A stretch of 64,000 nucleotides of DNA from Saccharopolyspora ipomoeae. GTDB taxonomy: Bacteria > Actinomycetota > Actinomycetes > Mycobacteriales > Pseudonocardiaceae. A program made the position numbers and the translations under genes. This document shows positions 42,579 to 50,121 of this stretch, piece by piece; position 1 is the first letter of the stretch; every line of letters starts with the position of its first letter. The notes below the pieces were generated by a model. That model saw nothing but the letters and a program-made list of their open reading frames with translations. It was not told the DNA's origin and searched no databases. The stretch is from NCBI RefSeq assembly GCF_029952525.1, contig NZ_JASAOF010000011.1, positions 1 through 64,000 on the forward strand, read 5' to 3'.

Positions 42579-43619
42579 TCAGGGCTTCGGGCTGTGCTGG
42601 GGGAGGACCACTGCGCGGCCGAGGACCCGGCCGTGCCGGAGGTCGTCGAGCGCCTCGTCCGCGTCGTCGAGCGGATAGGTCGTGGTCTCGGCGCGGAGGT
42701 CGTGCTCGCGCGCGAGCGCGACGACCTCGGTGAGTTCGTCCCGGGAGCCCCAGAACGGGAGGCGCACCCGCGCTCCCGGTGGCAGTGCGGCGCCTTTCGC
42801 GACGGGCAGAGTGCCGCCTGCGCTGCCGATGACGACGATCTCGCCGCTCCGGCGCAGCGATCGCGCGGCCAACGCCATCGTCGCGTCGCTGCCGACGAAG
42901 TCCAGCACGACGTCCGCGTGCCGCGGGTGCAGCGCGCCGTGCACCTCGTCCGGGGCGCAGGCGATCGCGGCGCCGCAGGCGAGTGCGAGGTCGCGGGCGT
43001 CGCCGCGGACGTCCACGGCGATGACGCGGGCGTGCGAGGTGGCGGTGAGAACGCTGATCGCGAGGTGGCCCAGGCCGCCGACACCGATCACGAGCGCGAT
43101 CGCGTCCGGTTCCGCGAGCGCGTCCCGGCACCCGCTGATCGCGTGGTACGACGTGAGTCCCGCGTCGGCCAGCGTAGCCGCGAGAGCCGGATCGAGACCG
43201 TCGGCGGGGACGAGGCGCCCGGCTTCGACGACCATCTCATCGGCGAGCCCGCCGTTGACGCCCAGGCCGATACCCGCTGCGCCCGGATCGGGGCGGTCGC
43301 AGTAGTTCGGCCTTCCCGCCGTGCACCGCGCGCACTGACCGCACCCCCACGGGCTGTGGACGATCACCTGGTCGCCGACGTGGACGCCGGTCGTGCCCGG
43401 CCCGAGTTCGGCTACTCGACCGCAGGTTTCGTGGCCGAGCGTGTACGGCGTCGGCCAGGTCGTGGCAGGGCCGACGCCAGTCGTGTCGATGACGTGCAGA
43501 TCAGACTGGCAGAGGCCAGCGGCCAGAACCTCCAGTCGAACCTGACCGGCCGTCGGCACTGGGGAGGGGACCTCGGTCAGTCCGCTGCTGCCGTCGGTGA
43601 ACATCCGGTACGCGCGCAC
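42579..43619 (-). CDS. Zn-dependent medium-chain alcohol dehydrogenase
   Basis: A 346-residue alcohol dehydrogenase. Catalytic zinc ligands: Cys in GLCQSDLH near residue 37 and His-Glu in LGHETCGRV near 63. The structural zinc site is the four-Cys block CGQCARCTAGRPNYC near 92-106. NAD-binding motif VIGVGGLGHLAI near 177, with an acidic residue after the next strand (IAVDVR), so NAD is the likely cofactor. GTG 43619 is the start. A 13-bp palindrome is 36 bases upstream. It probably oxidises a secondary or primary alcohol formed in the island's pathway. Confidence 0.88.
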   Translation of the reverse strand: MRAYRMFTDGSSGLTEVPSPVPTAGQVRLEVLAAGLCQSDLHVIDTTGVGPATTWPTPYTLGHETCGRVAELGPGTTGVHVGDQVIVHSPWGCGQCARCTAGRPNYCDRPDPGAAGIGLGVNGGLADEMVVEAGRLVPADGLDPALAATLADAGLTSYHAISGCRDALAEPDAIALVIGVGGLGHLAISVLTATSHARVIAVDVRGDARDLALACGAAIACAPDEVHGALHPRHADVVLDFVGSDATMALAARSLRRSGEIVVIGSAGGTLPVAKGAALPPGARVRLPFWGSRDELTEVVALAREHDLRAETTTYPLDDADEALDDLRHGRVLGRAVVLPQHSPKP

Positions 43620-43654
43620 GCTGCCCCTCCTCGGCTGGGGACTGGTTCCTAAAA

Positions 43655-43667
43655 TGAACTTAGTTCA
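43655..43667 (+). promoter_or_regulatory. 13-bp palindrome upstream of alcohol dehydrogenase
   Basis: TGAACTTAGTTCA: perfect 6-bp arms TGAACT/AGTTCA around one base. Same form as 38589-38601. It lies 36 bases upstream of the alcohol dehydrogenase start on the - strand. Confidence 0.5.
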
Positions 43668-43815
43668 GTATGAGCGACTCCAGGCCTCTGCCACAACGAT
43701 GTGAATGCGCTACTTCCGACGGCTGGTCGACGCGCTAACCGTCGATCAACTCGGTCGGCGGCTGGGGCTCCGGCGTTCGACGGCGCTTGACACGCGCGAG
43801 CTGACGGCCCAGTAT

Positions 43816-43833
43816 TGAATTGAAGTCAGTTCA
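43816..43833 (+). promoter_or_regulatory. TetR-type 18-bp operator, site 2
   Basis: TGAATTGAAGTCAGTTCA, one mismatch in the palindrome. It ends 10 bases before the crotonase ATG and abuts the ribosome site AAGGAGG, a placement that fits repression. Confidence 0.7.
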
Positions 43834-43843
43834 AGGAGGAAAC

Positions 43844-44632
43844 ATGGCAGTTGAGGACGACATCCAGTTCGAGAAGGACGGCAACGTCGCGCGCGTTTGG
43901 TTGAACCGACCGCACAAGCGCAACTGCATCACGGTGCCGATGCTCAACCGGCTCGACGAGATCATCACCGAGATCGACAACGACCCCGAGCTGCGCGTCC
44001 TGGTCGTCCGCGGCCGTGAGAACACCTTCTCGTCCGGCTTCGACCTGGACAGCCTGCAATCCGACTTCATCGGCTCGAGCACCGCGATGGACGTCGCCGT
44101 GGTGTCGGCCAAGGTCTGCGACCGGCTCTACAACATGTCGACGCCGTCGGTGGCCGTCATCGAGGGCTACGCCACCGCGGGCGGGTTCGAGGTCATGATC
44201 TCCTGCGACTTCGCGATCGCCGAGGACGACGCGAAGATCGGTGACTTCCACATCCGCCGCGCCCTGTTCGGCGGTGCCGGTCCGATCTACCGCCTGCCGC
44301 GCATGCTGGGCATCCGCAAGACCAAGGAGCTCATGCTCACCGGAAAGCTGCTCAGCGGCAAGGAGGCCGACGACTTCGACCTCGTCAACGCCAGCGCTCC
44401 GGCCGCTGAGCTGGACGAGACCGTCGAGAAGTTCATCAGCCACCTCACCGACAAGAGCCCGTTCCAGATGAAGCTCACCAAGATGGCGGTGGACCGGGGC
44501 CTGGACGCCGACATCGCCTCGCTGATGGTGCTGGAGCACCTCGCCGTGGGGGTCACGCTCAACTCTCAGGACGCGGCCGAAGGTGTCTCGGCGTTCCTGG
44601 AGAAGCGCGACCCGAAGTGGACCGGTCGCTGA
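43844..44632 (+). CDS. Enoyl-CoA hydratase/isomerase with altered active site
   Basis: A 262-residue crotonase. VWLNRPHKRNCI near residue 19, the first oxyanion block NTFSSGFDLDSL near 62 and AGGFEVMISCDFA near 113 are normal. E116 matches the first catalytic Glu (rat ECH E144). Exactly 20 residues later, where the second catalytic Glu should be (E164), there is H136 in GDFHIRRALFGGAG. Simple hydration of an enoyl-CoA is therefore doubtful; isomerase, retro-Claisen or C-C lyase chemistry is possible. AAGGAGG and ATG 43844 define the start. The operator-like palindrome sits directly upstream. First gene of a long + strand operon. Confidence 0.83.
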   Translation: MAVEDDIQFEKDGNVARVWLNRPHKRNCITVPMLNRLDEIITEIDNDPELRVLVVRGRENTFSSGFDLDSLQSDFIGSSTAMDVAVVSAKVCDRLYNMSTPSVAVIEGYATAGGFEVMISCDFAIAEDDAKIGDFHIRRALFGGAGPIYRLPRMLGIRKTKELMLTGKLLSGKEADDFDLVNASAPAAELDETVEKFISHLTDKSPFQMKLTKMAVDRGLDADIASLMVLEHLAVGVTLNSQDAAEGVSAFLEKRDPKWTGR

Positions 44633-44686
44633 ACGGGTGCTCCGTCGCGTGGTGATCGAGCAGTGGTGCTGGCAGAGGAGCTTGAG

Positions 44687-45694
44687 ATGACGAAGCCGAC
44701 CGTCGTGGACGCCGATCCCGAGCTCGGTGCGCGGGTTCGCGCCGAGCTCGGCGGGTCAGGTCCGTTGCGGACGCTGGAAGGTGGCCGCAGCGGATTGACC
44801 TACGCGGTTACCGACTCCGCTGGGAAGGACCACGTCATCAAGGCGGTACCGCCGGGGCGGCGTGCGGTGGGTCGCAACGACGTCCTGCGGCAGTCGCACG
44901 TGCTCTCGGCGCTGGCCGACGCCGGCGCCGGACCCGGGGTGCCGCTTCCCGCAGTCACCGCTCGAAGCGAGGCGGAGCCGGCCTGGTTCGCCATGGAACG
45001 CGCTGCCGGGACGGCCGGGGAACCGGTGCTCGAAGAGCATTCGCTGTCTCCGGGGATCGCCCGGGATCGGATGTTCGCGGCGGCGCGCATCCTCCGCGAG
45101 CTGCACGCGGTGCCGCTCGCGGAGATCGAAGCCGGTCTGCGCTCGGCCGGTGGCGAGGTCCCGGAACCACTGCGCCCCGCGGACGAGCTCGTGCGCTGGA
45201 CCAGGACGATGCAGGCCGTTCCCGAAGAGCTCCGATCCGGTTCGGCGGCGTTGTTGTCCGCGCTGGAGATCGCAGTGCCCGACGCGGTGGGCCCGGTGCT
45301 GGTGCACGGCGACTTCCGGCTCGGGAACCTGCTGTGCGCGGGTGCCGAGCCGACGGCGTTGGTCGACTGGGAGATCTGGAGCATCGGTGATCCGCGGGTC
45401 GACCTCGGTTGGTTCGGGGTTTTCACCGACGGCGCGTTGTTCCCCGGGGTCGGCCGCGTCGTGGCGGAGCTGCCGTCCGAAGCGGAGCTGCTGGCGGCCT
45501 ACGGGAACCCGGAACCGCCGGACTACGCGTGGTTCCGCGCGCTCGGGCGGATGAAGATGGCCGCGATCATGGGGCACAACCTGAAGCGGCACCGCGAGGG
45601 CGTGCACCACGACCCGGTCCAGGAGCAACTCCCGGCCACCATCGGTGCGCTGATCGCCTCGGGGCGTTCGATCCTCGAAGAGGTGGCGCGATGA
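44687..45694 (+). CDS. APH-family kinase, likely hydroxyacyl-CoA kinase
   Basis: A 335-residue aminoglycoside-phosphotransferase-fold kinase. The catalytic loop is HGDFRLGNLL near residue 209, the metal-binding motif LVDWEIWSIGDPRVDLGW near 226 and the N-terminal glycine turn EGGRSGLTY near 30. It belongs to the ACAD10/11-linked group and is a distant paralogue of the kinase at 17746. AGAGGAG with ATG 44687 gives the start. Its likely partner dehydrogenase (DGxxEVH type) is five genes downstream at 50122 in the same operon. It overlaps the next SDR by 4 bases. Confidence 0.82.
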   Translation: MTKPTVVDADPELGARVRAELGGSGPLRTLEGGRSGLTYAVTDSAGKDHVIKAVPPGRRAVGRNDVLRQSHVLSALADAGAGPGVPLPAVTARSEAEPAWFAMERAAGTAGEPVLEEHSLSPGIARDRMFAAARILRELHAVPLAEIEAGLRSAGGEVPEPLRPADELVRWTRTMQAVPEELRSGSAALLSALEIAVPDAVGPVLVHGDFRLGNLLCAGAEPTALVDWEIWSIGDPRVDLGWFGVFTDGALFPGVGRVVAELPSEAELLAAYGNPEPPDYAWFRALGRMKMAAIMGHNLKRHREGVHHDPVQEQLPATIGALIASGRSILEEVAR

Positions 45695-46458
45695 CAGTGC
45701 CGACTCCTGGGGAGCTGTTCGGGCTGCGGGGCAAGACGGCACTGGTCACCGGTGCGTCGTCGGGGCTGGGCGCGCGGTTCGCGATGGTGCTGGCCGCGGC
45801 CGGCGCGACCGTGTGGATCACGGCCCGTCGCGAGGAGAAGCTCAACGCGCTGGCAGCGACGAATCCGGCTCTTCGCGTCCTGCCCGGCGACCTCGCCGAT
45901 GAACGGTCCAGGGAGAAGTTGATCGCCGCGATCGCCGCTGATGCCGGGGCCGTCGATGTGCTGGTGAACAACGCAGGCACGGACAGCGGTGCGAAGCCGT
46001 TGGACGAGACTCCGACCGGGTTCGCGGGGGTGCTCGGCACAAACCTGGTCGCCCCGTTCCACCTGGCGCAACTCGCGGCGCGCGCGGCGGACGGGAAGTC
46101 GTTGTCGGTGATCAACGTCAGTTCGATCCTCGGACTGGTCTCCGCGGCTCCGCTGGGCGGCGCGAGCTACGCCTCGGCCAAGGCCGGCCTGATCGGTCTC
46201 ACCCGGGAGCTCGCCGGGCATTGGGGCGGTCGCGGTGTGCGCGTCAACGCGCTGGCACCGGGGTGGTTCCGAACGGAGATGAACGACGAACTGTTCGCCG
46301 ACGACCGGTCGGTGCGCTGGATCGAGCGCAACACCATGCTCCGCCGGGCCGGAGAAGGCTCCGAGCTGGACGGGGCACTGCTCTTCCTCGCATCAGCGGC
46401 GTCGAACTACTGCACCGGTCAGGTGCTGGCGGTCGATGGAGGGTGGACGGCCCGATGA
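45691..46458 (+). CDS. SDR family oxidoreductase
   Basis: A 255-residue classical SDR with TGASSGLG near residue 19, NNAG near 92, catalytic Ser in INVSSILGLV, Tyr/Lys in YASAK and VDGGW at the C-terminus. TARREEKL after strand 2 has Arg residues, favouring NADP. It overlaps the kinase upstream and the dehydrogenase downstream by 4 bases each. It likely handles a hydroxy/keto step on a CoA ester (FabG/HSD-like); the substrate is unknown. Confidence 0.83.
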   Translation: MTVPTPGELFGLRGKTALVTGASSGLGARFAMVLAAAGATVWITARREEKLNALAATNPALRVLPGDLADERSREKLIAAIAADAGAVDVLVNNAGTDSGAKPLDETPTGFAGVLGTNLVAPFHLAQLAARAADGKSLSVINVSSILGLVSAAPLGGASYASAKAGLIGLTRELAGHWGGRGVRVNALAPGWFRTEMNDELFADDRSVRWIERNTMLRRAGEGSELDGALLFLASAASNYCTGQVLAVDGGWTAR

Positions 46459-47675
46459 CGAGCATCGATGAATTCGTCGCCGAGGCGCGCACGTGGCTGG
46501 AGCAGAACGCGACACCACGCCAGGACGCCGATGCGTCCCGCGCATCGGTGTCGGTGTTCCACAACCTGCCGGCCGACGAGGAACGAGCGCTGCTCGACCG
46601 CGTCTGCGCCTGGCAACGCCTGCGGTTCGACGCCGGCTACGGCGCACTGACCTGGCCCGAATCCGACGGGGGTGCCGGGCTGACACCAGCGCACGAGGAG
46701 GCGTTCGTCGAGCTGGAGCGAGAGTTCGACACTCCCGGCCAGCACGAGTTGGCGTCGGTCAGCGCTCATCTGATCGCGCCGACGATCGACTTGTTCGGCA
46801 CCCCGGAACAGCGTCGGCGCCTAGTTCGGCCGCTGCTGCGGGGCGACGAACTCGCCTGCCAGCTGTTCTCCGAGCCGTCCGCGGGATCCGACCTCGCCGG
46901 GCTCGCCACCCGCGCCGAGCAGCGAGGAACGGAATGGGTGGTCAACGGGCAGAAGGTGTGGAGCTCGGGCGCCCAGTTCGCGGGGTGGGGCGAGCTCATC
47001 GCGCGAACCGACCCGGACGCCCCGAAGCACCGCGGTCTCACGGCGTTCCTGCTGCCGATGGACACCCCCGGCGTCGAGGTGCGTCCGCTGCGGCAGATGT
47101 CGGGAGGGGCGTCGTTCTGCGAGGTGTTCCTCGACGACGTTCGCATCCCGGACACCTGGCGCCTCGGTGAGGTCGGTGCGGGCTGGAAGGTCACCCTCGC
47201 CACGTTGGGCTTCGAGCGCAGCCACTCCGGTGCGAACACCGAACTCGGCGGCGGTTACCGGCATCTGGTGGCGACCGCGCGCAGGCTCGGCAGGCTCGAC
47301 GATCCCGACGTGCGGCGCGGGCTGGCCGAGGTGTGGGTGCGGGAGAAGGTCGGCGAACTGGCGGCGACCCGGGACCGCGAGGCGCGGCTGGACGGTGCCG
47401 AGCCGACCTCCATCGGCTCGCTGCGCAAGCTCGCATGGGCGCAGAAGCTCAAGCAGGTCAGCGAAGTCGCGGTCACCGTGCTGGGGAACCGGCTGGTCGT
47501 CGACACCGGTGACGACGTGTACCAGTGGACCGAACACGTGCTGGGAGCGCCCGGGTACCGGATCGCGGGCGGGTCGGATGAGATCCAGCGCAACATCATC
47601 GCCGAACGCGTTCTGGGCCTGCCCACCGAACCGCGCGGTGACAAGGACGTGCCGTGGCGGGACATCCCGCGGTAG
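46455..47675 (+). CDS. FadE-type acyl-CoA dehydrogenase, large-subunit type
   Basis: A 406-residue acyl-CoA dehydrogenase homologue of the type found as one half of heteromeric steroid/side-chain dehydrogenases. It has LTWPESDGGAGLTPAHE near residue 64, the substrate/FAD block QLFSEPSAGSDLAGL near 137 and WVVNGQKVWSSGA near 165. The usual RxQFGxPI FAD block is missing, replaced by a charged helix (VRRGLAEVWVREKVGELAATR). The C-terminus has IAGGSDEIQRNIIAERVLGLP. The gene at 51438 has the missing RxQFG block but lacks GGSDEIQR, so the two look complementary and could form an alpha2beta2 enzyme. Confidence 0.83.
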   Translation: MTSIDEFVAEARTWLEQNATPRQDADASRASVSVFHNLPADEERALLDRVCAWQRLRFDAGYGALTWPESDGGAGLTPAHEEAFVELEREFDTPGQHELASVSAHLIAPTIDLFGTPEQRRRLVRPLLRGDELACQLFSEPSAGSDLAGLATRAEQRGTEWVVNGQKVWSSGAQFAGWGELIARTDPDAPKHRGLTAFLLPMDTPGVEVRPLRQMSGGASFCEVFLDDVRIPDTWRLGEVGAGWKVTLATLGFERSHSGANTELGGGYRHLVATARRLGRLDDPDVRRGLAEVWVREKVGELAATRDREARLDGAEPTSIGSLRKLAWAQKLKQVSEVAVTVLGNRLVVDTGDDVYQWTEHVLGAPGYRIAGGSDEIQRNIIAERVLGLPTEPRGDKDVPWRDIPR

Positions 47676-47713
47676 CCGCTGGACGGGAAGACAGACATGA
47701 GACGGGAGTGGCC

Positions 47714-48532
47714 ATGCAGGCTGATAGCTCAGGCTCGGCGCGCACCGTGGCGGAGGCGGTCGCTGCGGCGCGGCCGCAGCGTAGCCCGCTCCGAGGGCGG
47801 ACCGCGCTGGTGACCGGTGGTTCGCGCGGGCTCGGCCGGGAGATCTCGATCGCCTTCGCCGCGGCAGGCGCGGACGTCGCCGTGGTGTCCCGGAAGAAGG
47901 ACGCCTGCGACCAGCTCGCGGGTGAACTCGCCGACGCCACGGGGCGCAGGGTGACCGCGCACGGAGCCCATGTCGGCGAGTGGGAACGACTGCCCGCCTT
48001 GCTCGACGAGGTCGAGGAGTCCCTCGGCCCGGTGGACATCGTGGTGAACAACGCGGGTATCGCCCCGGTCTACCCGAGCCTGACCGAGGTCTCGGAGCAG
48101 CTGTTCGACAAGGTCGTCGGCGTGAACCTCAAGGGACCGTTCCGCCTGATGGCCTTGGCCGGTGAGCGGATGGCGTCCCGTGACGGCGGAGCGATTCTCA
48201 ACATCTCCTCGATGGCCTCGGGCCGGCCGACTCGGAGCGACTTGCCGTACGCGGCGGCGAAGGCGGCGTTGAACACGCTCACCGCGGGCTTCGCGCAGGA
48301 GTACGGCCCGCTGGTGCGGGTGAACACGATCCTCGCCGGGCCGTTCTTCACCGACATCAGTTCGGCGTGGGACATGGACGCGTTCGAGCAGATGGCCGAG
48401 ACATGGCCGTCGAAGCGCGGGGGCGATCCCTCGGAGATCGTCGGTGCGGCGCTGTACCTGTGCGGACCGACGTCCAGCTACACGACCGGTTCGCTGCTGG
48501 CCGTCGACGGGGGGAGGCTGGCCGCGCCATGA
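47714..48532 (+). CDS. SDR family oxidoreductase
   Basis: A 272-residue SDR with a 27-residue N-terminal extension before the core. TGGSRGLG near residue 36, NNAG near 112, Ser in NISSMASGRP, Tyr/Lys in YAAAK and VDGG at the C-terminus are complete. VVSRKKDACDQ after strand 2 suggests NADP. ATG 47714 has GGGAG upstream. The stop overlaps the DUF35 gene by 4 bases. Likely a 3-hydroxyacyl-CoA or hydroxyketone dehydrogenase in the island's pathway. Confidence 0.83.
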   Translation: MQADSSGSARTVAEAVAAARPQRSPLRGRTALVTGGSRGLGREISIAFAAAGADVAVVSRKKDACDQLAGELADATGRRVTAHGAHVGEWERLPALLDEVEESLGPVDIVVNNAGIAPVYPSLTEVSEQLFDKVVGVNLKGPFRLMALAGERMASRDGGAILNISSMASGRPTRSDLPYAAAKAALNTLTAGFAQEYGPLVRVNTILAGPFFTDISSAWDMDAFEQMAETWPSKRGGDPSEIVGAALYLCGPTSSYTTGSLLAVDGGRLAAP

Positions 48533-48963
48533 CACGAGTCGCGATGAGACTGGTGGACGACGGACTCGTCACCGACACGCCCGACGGTCCGGCGCTGCTG
48601 GGCAGCCGGTGCGCCGACTGCGCTGCGTGGACGTTCCCGCGGCAGACGGGGTGCCCGCGCTGCACCGGAGATCGCATGGCGGACACGCCGCTGGCGCGCA
48701 ACGGCACGCTGTGGACGTTCACGATCCAGGGCTTCCGCCCGAAGGAACCGTACGCGGGACCCGAGGAGTTCGAACCGTTCGGGTTGGGTTACGTCGAGCT
48801 TCCCGGACAGCTCGTGGTGGAAGCCCGCTTGACGGAGTCGGATCCGGAGGCGCTGGAGATCGGGATGCCGATGCACCTGGAGCTGGTGCCATTTCGGACA
48901 GCGGACGACGGCGTTCCGGTGCACACCTTCGCGTTCGCCCCGGATCAGGAGGTGCGGAGATGA
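48529..48963 (+). CDS. DUF35 Zn-ribbon/OB-fold acyl-CoA-associated protein
   Basis: A 144-residue DUF35 protein. An N-terminal rubredoxin-like zinc ribbon (CADCAAWTFPRQTGCPRC, about 23-40) is followed by an OB-fold (about 55-138; TLWTFTIQGFRP, FGLGYVELPGQLVVEARL). These proteins pair with thiolase-like enzymes; in steroid catabolism the DUF35 domain of ChsH2 binds the Ltp2 aldolase. It overlaps the thiolase-like gene directly downstream by 4 bases, which supports a complex. Confidence 0.87.
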   Translation: MTRVAMRLVDDGLVTDTPDGPALLGSRCADCAAWTFPRQTGCPRCTGDRMADTPLARNGTLWTFTIQGFRPKEPYAGPEEFEPFGLGYVELPGQLVVEARLTESDPEALEIGMPMHLELVPFRTADDGVPVHTFAFAPDQEVRR

Positions 48964-50108
48964 CCGACGGTGTGGCGATCGTGGGGATCGGGATCCACCG
49001 GTTCGGGCGGACCGAGGGAGTCTCCGGCCGCGCTCAGGCCGTGCACGCCGCGCGGGATGCGTTGCGCGACGCGGGCCTGTCCTTCTCGGACATGCAGTTC
49101 GGGTTCGGCGGTTCGCACTCGGCCGGAGACGCCGACACGCTGGTCTCGGAGCTGGGGCTGACCGGATTGCCTTTCATCAACGTGGCCAACGGTTGTGCGA
49201 CCGGTGGTTCGGCGCTGATCTCGGCCGACGCCGCGATTCGCTCCGGGCAGCACGATCTCGGCATCGTGATCGGGTTCGACAAGCACCCCCGGGGCGCGTT
49301 CAACGTGGATCCGGCCGAGCACGGCCTCGGCTCGTGGTACGGCGAGACGGGGATGATGGTCACCACCCAGTTCTTCGGCATGAAGATCCAGCGGTACCTG
49401 CACGACCACGACATCAGCCCCGACGTCCTCGCGTTGATCGCGGAGAAGTCCTTCCGGAACGGAGCGCTGAACCCCCACGCGTGGCGGCGCGACCAGCTCA
49501 CCGCGGCTGAAATCGCCGCAGCACCGATGATCTCGCACCCGCTGACCCAGTACATGTACTGCTCGCCAGGGGAGGGCGCGGTCGCCTTGGTGCTGTGCCG
49601 CGCCGACAAGGCGAACCGGTACACCGAGAAACCCATCTTCCTGCGCGGTGCGGCGTTCCGCAGCCGTCGCTACGGATCGTTCGAGGTCTACGCGCCCTGG
49701 ATCGCCATCGAGCGCGCGGAGTCGCCGACGGTGGAGGCATCGCAGGCGGCGTTCGACGCCGCGGGGATCTCACCGTCCGAAGTGGACATTGCCCAGATCC
49801 AGGACACCGAGTCCGGGGCGGAGCTGATGCACATGGCCGAGACCGGCCTGTGCGAGCACGGTGAGCAAGAGGACCTGATCAAGTCCGGGGGTACGGCGAT
49901 CGACGGGCGGCTGCCGATCAACACCGATGGCGGGTGCATCGCCAACGGTGAGCCGGTCGGCGCCTCCGGGCTGCGGCAGATCTACGAGAACGCGCTCCAA
50001 CTGCGCGGTGATGCCGGCGCCCATCAGGTGCCGTCTCCGCCGCGAGTGGGTTTCACGCACGTCTACGGTGCGCCGGGGATCAGCGCGTGCACGGTTCTGA
50101 CCCGTTGA
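48960..50108 (+). CDS. SCP-x/Ltp-type thiolase or retro-aldolase
   Basis: A 382-residue thiolase-fold protein of the sterol-carrier-protein-x/lipid-transfer group. The N-terminus is VAIVGIGIHRFGR; the nucleophile-region Cys is in NVANGCATGGSALISA near residue 80; C-terminal blocks are NTDGGCIANGEPVGASGLRQIYE and VYGAPGISACTVL. Group members either cleave 3-ketoacyl-CoA with CoA or, as Ltp2, carry out a retro-aldol cleavage with a DUF35 partner. The adjacent, coupled DUF35 gene makes the Ltp2-like option attractive. The longer open frame upstream is not used; ATG 48960 overlaps the DUF35 stop. Confidence 0.82.
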   Translation: MTDGVAIVGIGIHRFGRTEGVSGRAQAVHAARDALRDAGLSFSDMQFGFGGSHSAGDADTLVSELGLTGLPFINVANGCATGGSALISADAAIRSGQHDLGIVIGFDKHPRGAFNVDPAEHGLGSWYGETGMMVTTQFFGMKIQRYLHDHDISPDVLALIAEKSFRNGALNPHAWRRDQLTAAEIAAAPMISHPLTQYMYCSPGEGAVALVLCRADKANRYTEKPIFLRGAAFRSRRYGSFEVYAPWIAIERAESPTVEASQAAFDAAGISPSEVDIAQIQDTESGAELMHMAETGLCEHGEQEDLIKSGGTAIDGRLPINTDGGCIANGEPVGASGLRQIYENALQLRGDAGAHQVPSPPRVGFTHVYGAPGISACTVLTR

Positions 50109-50121
50109 GAGGACGATGGGC

